A stretch of 64,000 bases of DNA from Sphagnum compactum (Eukaryota > Bryophyta > Sphagnopsida > Sphagnales), in assembly GCA_965153455.1 (NCBI GenBank), contig OZ234495.1, positions 22,874,875 through 22,938,874 on the forward strand. Direction: 5' to 3'. Below the pieces are notes generated by a model. The model made no database searches. It saw only the letters and a list, made by a program, of their open reading frames with translations, and had not been told where the DNA came from. Below, in pieces: positions 45,681 to 57,305 of the stretch (the stretch's first letter is position 1; every line of letters begins with the position of its first letter). A program made the position numbers and the translations under genes.

Positions 45681-46787
45681 ATGAGTTCGGCGGCAGGAAC
45701 GGCTGCAGGTGGAGGAGGAAGGGGGAAGACTAAAGGATCCAAGTCGATATCCCGTTCGCAGAAGGCGGGTCTGCAGTTCCCTGTGGGAAGGATTGCTCGC
45801 TTTCTCAAGGCCGGGAAGTACGCGGAGCGTGTGGGAGCTGGTGCACCTGTCTATCTTGCTGCTGTTCTCGAGTACCTGGCTGCCGAGGTGAGCTGCTCTT
45901 CTCATTTGCTCTAGGGTTTGCTTGCTTTCCTCCAAAATAGAAGCCTGATGCTTCGCTTCTTGAGATCCGCTGAATGAAGTGATTCCAACGACTTGTTCTC
46001 CTTCTGCTTATGTCTTCCCTGAGATCCCTGGAACCCTCTTCCGATGGTCTCAAGACCGCTGGTCTCATGTCCCACGTTCTTCAGATGGTCTCTTAATGTG
46101 TGTCTGGAATCTTCAGAGGCTTGTTCCTCATGAATGCACGGTGGTGCATGCATGAAGGGGAAGTCTCCAGAGACATAGGGCATGATCTCTTCATGTTCTT
46201 TTTGTGTGCTCCTCATCTGGCTGTGTTGGATCCTTGTTTCATTGCATTTTTGTTTTCCTGGAGGCTGTGTGCCCTCTTGCTGAAGTCCAGTTGTTGCTTC
46301 TTTCTGTGGCCCTACATTCATTTGTGCAGCTTGTCATGTTTTTTCCTTCATGCAATGTCCTTAGCTCTAGAGGATTCATCGTGTGTGAGGACTTAACTTG
46401 TGTTTATCTGTGGACTCTGCACCTTTTCCATTGAGGCTTACAGATTGCTGTGCATCTGTGAGATGCACAGCCTTTTGAGTACTGCAGGTTGTTGTTTGTA
46501 TTGAGTCATATATGCTTTTGCAATGCTCTCACATTTTTGTTGAAATGATTATCATGCAGGTGCTGGAGCTAGCAGGAAATGCTGCAAGGGACAACAAGAA
46601 GAATCGCATTGTGCCACGCCACATACAGCTAGCAGTACGCAATGATGAAGAGCTTAGCAAGCTGCTTGGAACTGTTACCATTGCCAATGGTGGTGTGCTA
46701 CCCAACATCCACACTGTTCTGTTGCCTAAAAAGTCAGGCAAAGGTGGTAAGGGTGAGATGGGTGGCAGCATTTCCCAGGAGTTTTAG
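45681..46787 (+). CDS. H2A.X: Histone H2A.X
   Basis: Core nucleosomal histone of the variant phosphorylated near DNA double-strand breaks. Two exons, 45681-45887 and 46560-46787, joined in phase 0 (GAG|GTGAGC, ATGCAG|GTG), give 144 residues. The N-tail is Ser/Gly/Lys-rich. The H2A signature [15 protein letters not shown] lies at about 29-43. The acidic-patch segment [20 protein letters not shown] spans the splice. Then come [22 protein letters not shown] and the docking segment [12 protein letters not shown]. The C-terminus SQEF (141-144) is the SQ-E-hydrophobic motif that defines H2A.X; Ser141 would be the ATM/ATR site. There is no SPKK-type extension (H2A.W) and no H2A.Z-type features. A spliced H2A gene is normal for variants, in contrast to intronless replication histones of animals. 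The upstream E2F site and GC-rich leader fit S-phase and damage-responsive expression. Confidence 0.96.
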
Positions 46788-48051
46788 GTCTGGTCTCAAG
46801 AGCTTGGCTGAGTTACTGTAAATAGTGCATTTCTCTGGATGGATTACTTGCTTCAGATGGCAGTACACGAAATTTTTCATTCCTAATTTCCTCCCTCCAA
46901 AGATTCAGAGGTGCAGTTGAGATGAGCTATAAGTTGGAAGGATAAAACTTGAACCTTGTGGGTTATCTCAGATTTTTCCAGATTGTAGTTTTCTTTTTCT
47001 TTTTTGTGGAACTTTGTTGATGGACATGGTGCCTGCATGGTGGGTTGCAATGAGAATTATGATTTGTTAACAATCTCTAATTCTTGACCTTACACAAAGT
47101 ATAGTCAGAGGGCATCCTAATGCTGAGAGTCGATTCCCCTAATGTCACAACCTGCCTGCCTCCAAGAAATTAAAGAGATATACAGTCTGGAATTTGGAGA
47201 TGTGAAGTTTGAACTCCCAACCTACCATCAACAAATGAGTGTACAAATCGGTAGACTATGTAATTCAAAGCAACAATGAACCTTTTTGAACAAACAAGAA
47301 TAAGATTGTTTGTACATCAAAAGCCTTTGTTCAAATCTTAAGAAGAAAAGTTACGATTGTGGAATCCTTTGTGTTGAAATTTTGAATTACTTGATAGCCA
47401 ATTTCTGTTGATTCTGATTGGTGGATACAATGAAAGTTTGATATATCGATGCTATAAATTTGACTAGATGAGAATGGAAAATTTGACTTGATAAGATTTT
47501 TAATACCACACTGGCACGCCCATAAGGGCTTGGTGGATCTCTGCCTGATACCTACAAGGCAGGTAGATTCTCTAACCAGAATAAAGGAAAATAGGGTACT
47601 ATTGTGATTTTTGACCAATTTTAACATTTGTATCCATGGATTTTCTAAACAAAAAAAAATTAGATTGTCTCTCTAATAGTAAGAAGCTATCTCACCCTCG
47701 GCCCTATAATGTCACCTGCATGCAAATTGTGAGAACTAATAATAATGGGAGGTCTAGAACCTTAAACCCTAAAACCCTTATGGACTCTTATTATTACGAC
47801 TTGATTGTAATCTAAAATTTTGATTAAAAAAACCCATGGATTCCAAACCCTAATTGGTGACAAACTACAAAAGGAGGTCAACAGTGATAATAAAGATATG
47901 GGACTTGGTAATTTGTTCCCTAAACCCTAATTCTCAAAAATTAGGTCATACAAGCAGCGAAAAAGATTAGCGAAAAAGATTACTTGTAATACATTCATTA
48001 CTTGTAGCAAAAAAGAATCACACACTTACACTACTTACTTGTAGCAATGCA
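46788..48051. other. 3' flank of H2A.X and spacer; no gene
   Basis: The first few hundred bases are the histone 3' UTR. Several AAACCCTAA-type telomere-box motifs occur at 47760-47940. An open stretch at 47331-47627 (-) has no recognisable character. Confidence 0.5.
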
Positions 48052-48124
48052 CGCGCCAGACAGGGGTCGAACCTGTGACTTTCTGCTTAGGAAACAGACG
48101 CTCTATCCACTGAGCTACAGGCGC
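48052..48124 (-). tRNA. trnR-CCU: tRNA-Arg (anticodon CCU)
   Basis: A complete 73-nt cloverleaf reads on the minus strand. The acceptor stem is GCGCCTG paired with CTGGCGC (one T-T mismatch at the sixth pair), with discriminator G. The D arm is GCTC...GAGC. The anticodon arm is TCTGT-TTCCTAA-GCAGA with anticodon CCT (plus-strand AGG at 48089-48091). The T arm is ACAGG-TTCGACC-CCTGT, a perfect 5-bp stem. Box A (TAGCTCAGTGG) and box B (GGTTCGACC) promoters for RNA polymerase III are intact. There is no intron and no encoded CCA, as expected for a nuclear gene. Confidence 0.96.
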
Positions 48125-48339
48125 ACATTCTTCCACACATATGTAGCATCTTTTGCAAAGAAAAGTTATATAAACATCTCATTATCCTAAAGGTTTCTTA
48201 CTTTGTTTGATTCATAGCAGGGCTTTTGTGCAAGGGTGTGTTTTTTTTTTTTTTTCCTTGGTTAGAATGTTTTTGGAAGTTGCAATCTTCTTCTTCTCCT
48301 GCCAAGTTTTTTCATTGATAATTTGATTTTGGGTCATCT

Positions 48340-48590
48340 TTGCTTCTTTCTCTTGAAGCTTTGTCTTTCTCATGGATATCATTGATTGTGGGTTTCGTTT
48401 TTTTTGCAGCTGGATTTTCAACCTTTGCTTCTTCTCTTGAAGCTTTTCTCTTCTTTCTGATGCATATTTGATTTGGATTTTTTTTTGTGCTGCAGCTGAT
48501 TTTCATCTTTGCTTCTTCTTCTCTTGAAGCTTTGTCTTCTTTCTGATCCATATTTGATCTAGGGTTTTGCTTTCTGTTGCAGCTGATTTC
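48340..48590. repeat. Three tandem units of about 85 bp
   Basis: TCTTGAAGCTTT starts units at 48351, 48435 and 48522 (spacing 84 and 87). Each continues with TCTTTCTGATCCATATTTGA, then TTTTTTTGCAGCTGATTTTC. Each unit thus carries a pyrimidine tract plus TGCAG that resembles a splice acceptor. On the minus strand the units give Lys/Arg/Glu-rich open frames (48212-48739) that I treat as repeat artefacts. Confidence 0.8.
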
Positions 48591-48993
48591 CATCTGAAAG
48601 AGATTTGAGAAGTTAGTTTACTCCTGTTCCTGTGTGTTTTCTGAGGTTCCTTGCCATCAGGTAAAAGCTTTCTCCATCTTTTTACCCTGCCAATTTTCAA
48701 GTTTCCATGCACTACCCTTGGGGGTGATTCTCTATGCATAGTTGTTGTTGGGTTTTGAATACAGCAGTAATGGACATGAAGAGGTTTCTTGGTTGAACTT
48801 TATTGCATAGTTGAACAAGATAATGGGTGATTGAAATCACCATCATCCTGCCAGATTCAAGAGTGGTTTGAATTTTGTTGTGCAATATGTAGAAACAATG
48901 TTGCAACTCTTTGAAGAAACTAGCTGTTGCGGGATCCATCACCATGTACACACACACATATACATATCCAAAGGTGAGTTGCACATGACTACA

Positions 48994-49092
48994 TTTACTC
49001 TGGATGTCAAGTTTTGGGGGTGTTGCATTTTATGTCTGCGTTTTGGGTGTTTGTAAAATGCAACACCCCCAAAACTTGACATCCAGAGTAAA
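48994..49092. other. Perfect hairpin: 39-bp arms, 21-nt loop
   Basis: 48994-49032 is the exact reverse complement of 49054-49092, with loop 49033-49053. The arms contain GGATGTCAAGTTTTGGGGGT. Length and loop are right for a young small-RNA precursor or a foldback element. No mismatches in 39 pairs means the inverted duplication is recent or the structure is maintained. I see no flanking target-site duplication. Confidence 0.9.
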
Positions 49093-51050
49093 CTCCATCT
49101 GCAGATCTCTCGATTGTTGTGAGGCAATGCTGTTGCTTGAACTTTCTTTCTGTTGATAATTCTTCTATGTTGAACTGGGTATGGTTATGCCTTTTCAAAG
49201 AAACTGTTAAGGGTTTAGTCATGTGTACACATCTGATCCTTGCTTAGTAGCAGCAGATCTGATCCTTGCAGGTATGGCACTGAATCCTTCCCTCATTCAT
49301 TTTCATCAGAAACTGGATTGCTATAAAAATTGTTTGGTTGAACAAGTAATAAAAGATTCTTTTGAAATTTTGGATCAGAATTGAGTATCAATATAATACC
49401 CTTCTCTGGCACAATCTGGTGCAACACCTGTAATGACAGATTCAATTGTCCATCTTCTTTCTAAGAAAGATGTATGCATCAAGGTTTGTTTTTTATTTTG
49501 TGGCTTCGAAAGATCAGTTCTTGTACAATTCCAAGTTTTCAACTTGCTTCATATATTCTCTCTCATTTTGGAATGATGTAATAAAATGGATATGACTCAA
49601 GTTCGGATCTTGATTATATGGCTACCAAATGTATCATGCAAATGTCAATGGAAGAACAACACTTCCAACTCAAAAACATGCTTGTTATTGTGTGAGCTGT
49701 GATTCAAGAGACTTGATGCGCTATACTCATTTCATGCACTTATAGAATCATCTTTCTCATTATGAAGATGGCACATGAAGAACCCAAATCACATAAATGT
49801 CTCCTATCTTTGCTTATGTCTCACTTTCTCACAAATTCACTCCTTCCATTCCAAAAGCACACTCATTGTGGATTGAATTGGATTTGACAATTTATTGAAA
49901 ACACTCTTCTTAGAAGTTCCTCATTTTGCTAGACTTGGTCAATTTCCATGTTTGTGATATGGTTGCCCATCAATTGTAGTAAGTACTCAAGTCCTAAAAT
50001 GTTTCACATTGTAGTCTTTCCAAGAGCCAATTTTCATGCTAGTTGAAGAACTAGCAATAAATGTTAATGCAATAAACCCAAGGTAATGAGTCACATTCCC
50101 ATCTACCATTGTTCTTATGTTGTATGGTGTTTAAGGACAACTAAATATACATGGTTTCATCACCTATGTAACATTACAAAACTTTGAACAAGTGCTTTTT
50201 TGTTTTAAGAAAATAGATTTAGTGTCTAGAAATGTATTTGCAAGTCCATCCACACCCGGTATGTGGGCCTCTACTAGTGTGACCCACATCCAAAATAGTG
50301 TGCAAGTTGTGTCCCCATGTCCACTAATAAACATGAAGTATCAAGCAATATGTGATGATGAAGCTCAATAAGAACAAGTTAAATGCCACCACATGTGCCA
50401 ATCAACTCCCATCGTATTTCTTTCTTAACCCTATTGGAGCTCCATCTTCCATATGGATCTTTAGAGGTCCAAACTCAATCTCATGTTATTTGGAGCTTGA
50501 ACTTCATCCAAATTATTGGATATGGGCCATTATAAAGGTGATAGTGGAGCTAACCTAAGAAGGCCAAACTAATAAAAACTCATCCAAATGTATTCATTTG
50601 AATTAAAGTACTACATTCACTATGCATATAGTTAGTTGATATGCTTGAAAAGTGCTTACCCACCTACTTGCACTCGATTGGACTAGCTCCAAAGGCATGA
50701 TAGCATGGAATATATTGACTTTTTTGCACCAAAACCTTCATGTTCTTTCCCCCAATAAGGTTATGCTATTGGAGTGTATTCTATGTGACAAGTTATTTGG
50801 TTCATCCTAGTGTTATGTGAATAAAGAAGACAAACAAAAGGGGTTTTTTTTTTTTTTTTTGGGGGGGGGGGGGGAGAAAATCTAGGATTTTTTATTAAGT
50901 CCCCAAAGAAAAGGTAATGGACTCTAAACATATATTCATCAACAGAAAATTATTTTGGCCAAGGGCTTTTTAATGTGGCTAGTAAGTAGGAAAGGGTGGA
51001 GTATCAACATATGACAAGGCATACATACTCCCATTCCTGTAACTAATTTC
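49093..51050. other. Gene-free spacer with dispersed repeat, copy B
   Basis: No gene is supported. 50242-50320 is the partner of the dispersed repeat at 19847. A T18-G15 homopolymer junction lies at about 50845-50877, a likely site of polymerase slippage or assembly error. An open stretch at 50352-50558 is isolated. Confidence 0.5.
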
Positions 51051-51059
51051 ACATAAAAA

Positions 51060-51235
51060 ATTTACACACATGCATGTTTTTATATCTCATGTATGCATGC
51101 CCATGTGTAACACACACACATGCATGACATGTGTAACTTATCACGTGCATGCCTTCACATCTCATGTATGCATACTTGTACAAGGCTTCCATGTGTAATA
51201 TTTATATACAAAAACATGTCTTCATTTCACTATGC
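51060..51235. repeat. Degenerate repeat rich in ATGCATG and CACACA
   Basis: Two copies of a unit of roughly 80 bp, each with TCTCATGTATGCAT and CCATGTGTAA, plus short ACACACACATGCATGACATG runs. Purine-pyrimidine alternation is high. No coding is seen. Confidence 0.65.
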
Positions 51236-51975
51236 ATTTCACTCACATTCAGTTCAACATTATATGAGAAAAATCTTTCTCACTCAATGTTAAACTAAAT
51301 GTGAAATGGAATGTGGACATGCTTTGTTATAATTTGTGTGCTAAATGACTCACTTGCCATTTCAAACAATGGCATTTGTCTACGACATGAACATGAACCC
51401 AAAGCGACAAATCCCTTGTCATCTATGGCTATCCTAAAACCTTAACAATAGGGGGTCTACACTAGAAACTTGAAACAAACATTGTGCAAATGGTGTCACC
51501 TAATCTTCAAAAACTTATTAGTTTTGCAGCTTTTAATATTCTAGTTAAGATTTGGTTGCAATCTAGGCTATAAGGAATGCTTCAAAGGAATGTTATAGCG
51601 AACGATGATGTGTAATGACACCATAACACAATATGGTTTTCCCTATAGTGATATAGACCTCGGAAGTTGGCTCATGACACACGTGTGGGACTATTCTTTT
51701 ATCCACATTTTAGTATAACCAACTCCAATAGTGCATGGTCTAATCTAGGGTAACAGCCAAAGATGGGAAAGGAGTTCTTAAAATAATGTAACATGCCTTT
51801 GCATTGTATCCGAAACAATGTTGGGTGATTCTTTGATTTTGTTATAAACTCTGGGTTTTGAAATTTTCAAAGCAAAATTTTCACCTTCAGTTTTGGGTGA
51901 GTTATCAATATTTTTGAGTGAGTTAACACACAATTGGGTTCATAGTTAGGAAAAAATGGCACAAAGATTTCAATC

Positions 51976-52303
51976 TTAGAGCATCTCCACAGAAGCTCAA
52001 TATGTGGCCCTGCCCTACACTGGAAATCTTGAATGAGGTACAAGAGTCAAATCCAATGAGTCTGAAAAATGCACAGCTTTCAGAACCCTCGAGGAGTCAG
52101 TTGTATATGTTGAACTGTCCCTGTTTCTGATTGGGTAAATAGTTTGATTGGTCCAGGTGGGTTGCTATCAGCAGTCTCTCTCTGATCTATTTGCAGTCCC
52201 AGTTTCAGTTTTATGGGTGAGGTTGACAAAAAAGTAATTAAAACTTGGATGTGAGATATATTTGTAAGCTCACACGTATTGAGCACCACTGGAGATGCTC
52301 TTA
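51976..52303. mobile_element. MITE-like element (TTA target site), 328 bp
   Basis: Left end TTA then GAGCATCTCCAC; right end GTGGTG-context CTGGAGATGCTC then TTA. The terminal inverted repeat GAGCATCTCCA is 11 bp and perfect, and the flanking TTA on both sides fits the 3-bp TTA/TAA target duplication of PIF/Harbinger (Tourist-like) elements. It contains no transposase, so it would be non-autonomous. A relative lies at 61049. Confidence 0.75.
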
Positions 52304-52322
52304 CAGGTCTATACATCTAGAC

Positions 52323-52653
52323 TAAGGCCCACTTTGGACCAGGATCCAAGGTCCAAATTCGTAGGAACCAATTTGGACCCATTTGAAGCAAATTGAATCC
52401 TTGAGTTGGATCCTTCCTTGGACCCTAGCTTGCATCTTTGTTCTTCAAATCATGAGCTCCCTTTTGAGCTCTTTGTTTTTTTTTGGGTCTGAACCAATTG
52501 ATTTTCCTCCAAAATAGGTGCCATGTAAGTTTAGCCTCAATTTGTCACTTGTTGGTCTGGGACCCTTGGGTCCATATTTATGATTCTCGACCAATAGGAT
52601 TGCTTTGTTTCATTGAACCCTGAACCTCGGACCCTCATCTAAAGTGGCCCTAA
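52323..52653. mobile_element. Second MITE-like element (TAA target site), 331 bp
   Basis: Left end TAA then GGCCCACTTTGGACCAGG; right end, read inverted, TTA then GGGCCACTTTAGATGAGG. The inverted repeat runs about 30 bp with roughly 23 matches and is flanked by TAA on both sides. It begins only 20 bp after the previous element ends. Its termini differ from that element, so this is a separate PIF/Harbinger-type family, again without coding capacity. Confidence 0.75.
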
Positions 52654-54578
52654 GTAGCATTGCGTGTGTTTGGCTGCAAAACCATATCATGAAGGTGACC
52701 TAATTGCATCTTCTCAAACCATGGCCCACACTAGACATGATAGGAGTGAAATGATAGGTTATCACACTTAATACATTTGTGAAGTTTCCTCCATAATTTG
52801 CCCCTTCAAGTTCATACTTGTTACAAATGTAATCAATTTTTTCAAGTTGTCAAAAACAAAACTCTAATTCACTTGTTGTGGGAGATCCATATCTCATTAT
52901 GAAGTCCATCTAGAAGAATAACTCCAACACCTTGAACTTTCATCTATTTTGAGATAAAAAAATCCCCAACTATATGTTGGAGGAATATTTGGAAAGAGTT
53001 AAACTATGTCACTTTGAAATAGCCATTTGTAGGTTGCAATTAGGTAAGTGTTATGCCATGTTTTTGTTGAGCTCCGTCAAAATGTTCACCAATACACACC
53101 CATAGTTCATGCCATTGCCATTAGCCTAGGCCAAAAATGGCACAAAACATAGGTAGGCAATAACAATTCTTGTGGCCAATGAAGTGAGGCAACATGCACC
53201 CAAGAGGCCTAAGTTTTTTTTCTTTTGGGGGAAGAGTGGGGGTGTTGGATGTTTCCTTTCCCCCGATGTGTTCCCACAAAGTTCCCAATAGCTCCTCACT
53301 TTATTCCATATCCTTTGCCCTAGGTTCTACTTCTCGTAACTTACATAAGAAACCCAAAAGACGAGATTACAACATATTTGTTTTGGGAGTGTCCAAAGCT
53401 TAATTATCATTATTTTGTGAGGAGTCAATCAAAGATGCCCATTATAAAATTAAAAAAAATGAACTTTGAGGGCCCCTAAACTAATTAATATATATATTGT
53501 ATATAGTTGCTACCACTTTCAAATTATTGAAAATTGTGTTATTAGATCCACAATCGTGAGATGAGACACCCATTTATCAAAAAGGCAAATCTCAACTAGA
53601 AAAGTATAGAATCATCTAGTTGTTTGAATAATGAAAAAGATTAATTTTGTGGACCCGAAACAAATATACAAGTAGCTTCAACACATGTCTATTAAATAAT
53701 TAGATAATTTTGAAGGTTCCATGTCACAATATAAAATATTCCAAATTTTCTCTATTTTCCTTCACAAATATGTGTTCTTTGAGAAACTTAATTTTTGATT
53801 AATTTTCAACATTTCTACACATAATATGGTTATTTTCATAGCTACCAATGTACTATATATATGGTAGTTGTTTCATGAACTTATGATTTGGACATCGAAG
53901 CCCGGCCATCCATTTGCCCATATAATGGCCTATTGCCAAGGCTTTACCCTTATACATAAAACTCTTGAAGAAAATGTTATTTGACATAAAGAATGCCCTT
54001 GGCGAATTCCCCTTATACACAAGGCATCAAATGCCCGGATTTTTGAAAAATAAATGAACCCGCCTAGTATCAATATGGATCTCTAAACAATACCCTTAAT
54101 TACCAATTTCTTCGGCTATTAGTTTTGCAATACTTGCCTATTATGCATAAGGGGTGATTTTTAGAATAATTAGCGTCAAAGCCACCTAATACCCATGCAT
54201 TATGCACAAGGTTTGAATTCTCTTACTACCCAACCTAAAAATCACCTATTACGATGTCAAAGTAGGTTTTAGGGTTTAGGTTTTTTTTTTCTTTGGTGGG
54301 CTTTAGTTTTTGGTTACTAGTGAGAAAAGGGTTCAAGTCTTCACACTTGAATACAATTAGGGTTTTAGTTTTTTCCAAAACAATACTTAACCAACATGAT
54401 CTTGACGAATATTTAAAAGTTAATATCAAGGAGGTAAGATATTTAACGAGTTTTCATCCAAATTCATACTAGGCATTGGGAGGAAGGCCTCCCATAGACC
54501 TCCCCTATATATTTTCAAGCCTCTAGGCTCTTGAGCTACAACTCTCAAATTAGGAGGGGATGCCCTTGAGACGAGGCC

Positions 54579-54613
<35 letters not shown>

Positions 54614-55640
54614 ATCCTAACTATACTTGTAACCCAAATGACACAGATGATCACAAAATACATGTGATAGGGGTACAAGTATAAGTATCCTACTAGCAAG
54701 CCTTTTCTTTTATTGGAAAAGTTTCGCCAAAATCTTTTTTTTTAAGGGCTTAATATGGCTATGAGGAGGCCTCACTCAAAAAGGTGAAGGTACCAACGTG
54801 GGTGCTAGTTCACCGGGACCGTCTTTCGATGGGTTGGTTTAATTTCAACCAATCTTTTGATCGGTCTTTTCGACATGTTGGAGGCATAAATAAATAAAAC
54901 CCTAAAACTTAGGCATACATTATTGACGGAGGAAGCCTTTTTTAGAATTTCTGACCAAATACCCATTTAAGGTTTTTGTCAATATGTGTGACTTGAATTG
55001 GATCTACCACTTAATTGCTTTGGTATTGATTAACTCCTTTTAGGGTAGCATAGTCCACCATGTGATATAAGTTAAGGTTCATGAGACAAAGAGAGAAACC
55101 CTTTTTTTCCTTTAGTATAATAGAGTATTATTAAGTAGTGTGTAGCAAAAAGACAAAAGAAGGTTGACATGAGTAAACCCTCTCAATAAAAGAACAAACA
55201 ATTGAGTGGTAGTCTAGTTTTTGTCTTTTACTTTAGTGGTCAAATTAGCCACCAAGTGTAAAGGGACTTAAAAACATATTTTTTGGGAGGTTCTTTTTGG
55301 CTTCTACCCTAAAGGTGCATTCACACTTGATTGTTAATTCAGTGTTAAATAAAAATCTAGGTGGCATCCTAGGTGGCATGCAATGTTAAATAGGTGATAA
55401 CTTAAATAGGGGATTATCAAAAGGCATATGTCGAATTATCTACAATGTTTTCTTTTTTTCAAAATTTTCAAGTAGGTGCAGTGGTTAGGATCCCCGGCAT
55501 TAATTAACACTAAATGGCGATTGTCTTGGACGGACATTAAATTTTTTTTGAGAATCCTTGCTTAGTTTTGACGACCGACCTGCAAAAAACACATTGTCAA
55601 AATCTGGGGACTTCTATATTTTTTTTCCCCTCAAGATATG
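52654..55640. other. Gene-free AT-rich spacer
   Basis: No gene is supported. It contains the partner (53281-53325) of the repeat at 25708, an (AT)n(AG)n microsatellite at 54580-54613, and a TTTTAGGGTTTAGG telomere-type motif near 54270. A GTGGTTAGGATCCCCGGC stretch at about 55481 resembles the 5' half of a tRNA-Glu but has no matching second half. Confidence 0.5.
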
Positions 55641-55655
55641 TTGAATTTTGTGTAT

Positions 55656-55753
55656 TTGAAAAAAAAAAAAAACCCTTTGTTGCATTCATTCATTAGTCCC
55701 AAAAATTTGAAAAAAAAAAACCCTTTGTTGCATTCATTAGTCCCAAAAAATTG

Positions 55754-55803
<50 letters not shown>
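55656..55803. repeat. Short tandem units ending in a 50-nt A run
   Basis: Units start TTGAAAAAAA at 55656, 55707 and 55751. The first two carry ACCCTTTGTTGCATTCATTA then GTCCCAAAAA. The A tract grows from 14 to 10 to 50 nt. The final run (55754-55803) is uninterrupted. Replication slippage and assembly uncertainty are both likely. Confidence 0.85.
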
Positions 55804-55805
<2 letters not shown>

Positions 55806-56703
55806 ATCTATGTACAAAGCTATACATAATTGAAAATTTTATACATAGTTAGGAGGAAATTTATTAGAATTTAGAATTTTTTAAGGTTTGGAAGATATGC
55901 ATTCAGACTCAAAACCTTAAAGCCCTAATGGACATTCCGAGTGAGAAGTGACAAATTAACAATGCATATCGTCTATGCATATCCATGATTAGGGCCCATA
56001 CGTAAATGATTTCTGGATGTCCGTGGGACGACCTTTGGATGTGTTTTGAAAGCTCTCAATACTTCCACGGTCCATGGTCCCTCACCGTAGTGTAAAAAGG
56101 GGCCCGAAGTATGTGGCATGTCCCCATTCACAATAAACAAAATTGGTACATGCATGCACACACACACACACACACACAACAAGGGACAAAATTAATTAAT
56201 AAATAAATAAGCAACATTCTGGAAGCTGTTATTACTATGGCACAAAAGCACCAATTGCATAGCCACTAGCCACTAGTGGCTATGTAACTCATCACTTCAC
56301 CTTAGGTGAACTTGGCACTTGACCTTGGGTTAACCTACTATACATATAGAAATCCTACAATATTTTTGGTCATTTCTAAACATTGGGTATATAGCCTACA
56401 TATTCCTTTCCTAAGACTAAATCAAAATCTTATTTTAGTGTTAATTCTATTAATTAAATGGTGTCACTTCTATTTTTTTACTTTTAAAATTTTCGTATTA
56501 TTGTTATTTTGGTGGGGTGAGGGGGCAAGGAGCCATTTTGATTTGGCCCATCACCAAAAAAAGAAAAAATTAAATCTGTGGAGGCTCCCCCAAATAGACG
56601 TTTTTATGGAAACATAGAGCTCCTTCATTTTGGTTCATCTATATGGGTGAGGACGGAAGAATTGTGGCCAAACAATATGGGATAAAATTGAGGTGCTACT
56701 AGG

Positions 56704-56869
56704 AACACATTGGGAACTTGAGGAACACATTGGGAACATGTAAGAACATCATTGAGGAACACAAATGGGAACATGGTGAGAAATAAATAAATAATAAAAT
56801 TCCATCCCCATACCCTCACCCCCAAGGAGAAAAGTTTTTCATGTGTTCACATCAAGTTCCCAATGTGTT
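56704..56869. repeat. Inverted repeat with 18-bp perfect arms inside a GGGAACA-rich cluster
   Basis: AACACATTGGGAACTTGA at 56704-56721 is the exact reverse complement of 56852-56869. The left side repeats (G)GAACACATTGGGAAC three more times, and the right side has GTTCCCAAT-type copies. Together they could form a branched foldback. No coding is seen. Confidence 0.75.
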
Positions 56870-57305
56870 TCCCAAGATGTTCCCAATAATGGGCACTTCT
56901 ATTAATTGTTTTGTGGGGGGTGTCAACATCTATTTTGCAAAGTGTCCAATATTTCAGAATTCTTTTTAAGGTTGCCCAATCAAAGTGACTCATTGCAGAT
57001 GATAATAATATTACTAAGATAATAATAAATATTACTAGTATTAATATTAATATTAATTGATAGATTCAAGATAGATACCCATGCTTTTAGGAAGGGCTAT
57101 TTATCCCAAGCCTTACAATATACGGAGAATAAAGTGCCCTCTAAGTGGGCCACAAAATAGAAATAATTATTTGCCAAATTTTTGCACCCAACATTGATGT
57201 CGAGTGCTCAATTTCGAGAGGAGAATATTCTCCTAAATTCCACAAGCTTCTTCATTCCCCCCTCTTCACAAGCTTTTTGGGTTTGAGAAATTTATATATC
57301 TTGGC

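Noticed and set aside
48212-48739. Lys/Glu-rich minus-strand frames (EEEAKMKISCS and similar)
   Set aside because: They translate a three-unit tandem repeat and shift frame between units. There is no start or splice context to make one protein.
55475-55520. tRNA-Glu-like stretch GTGGTTAGGATCCCCGGC, possible SINE head
   Set aside because: No box B, T arm or acceptor partner lies within 100 bp, and no second copy was seen in the window.
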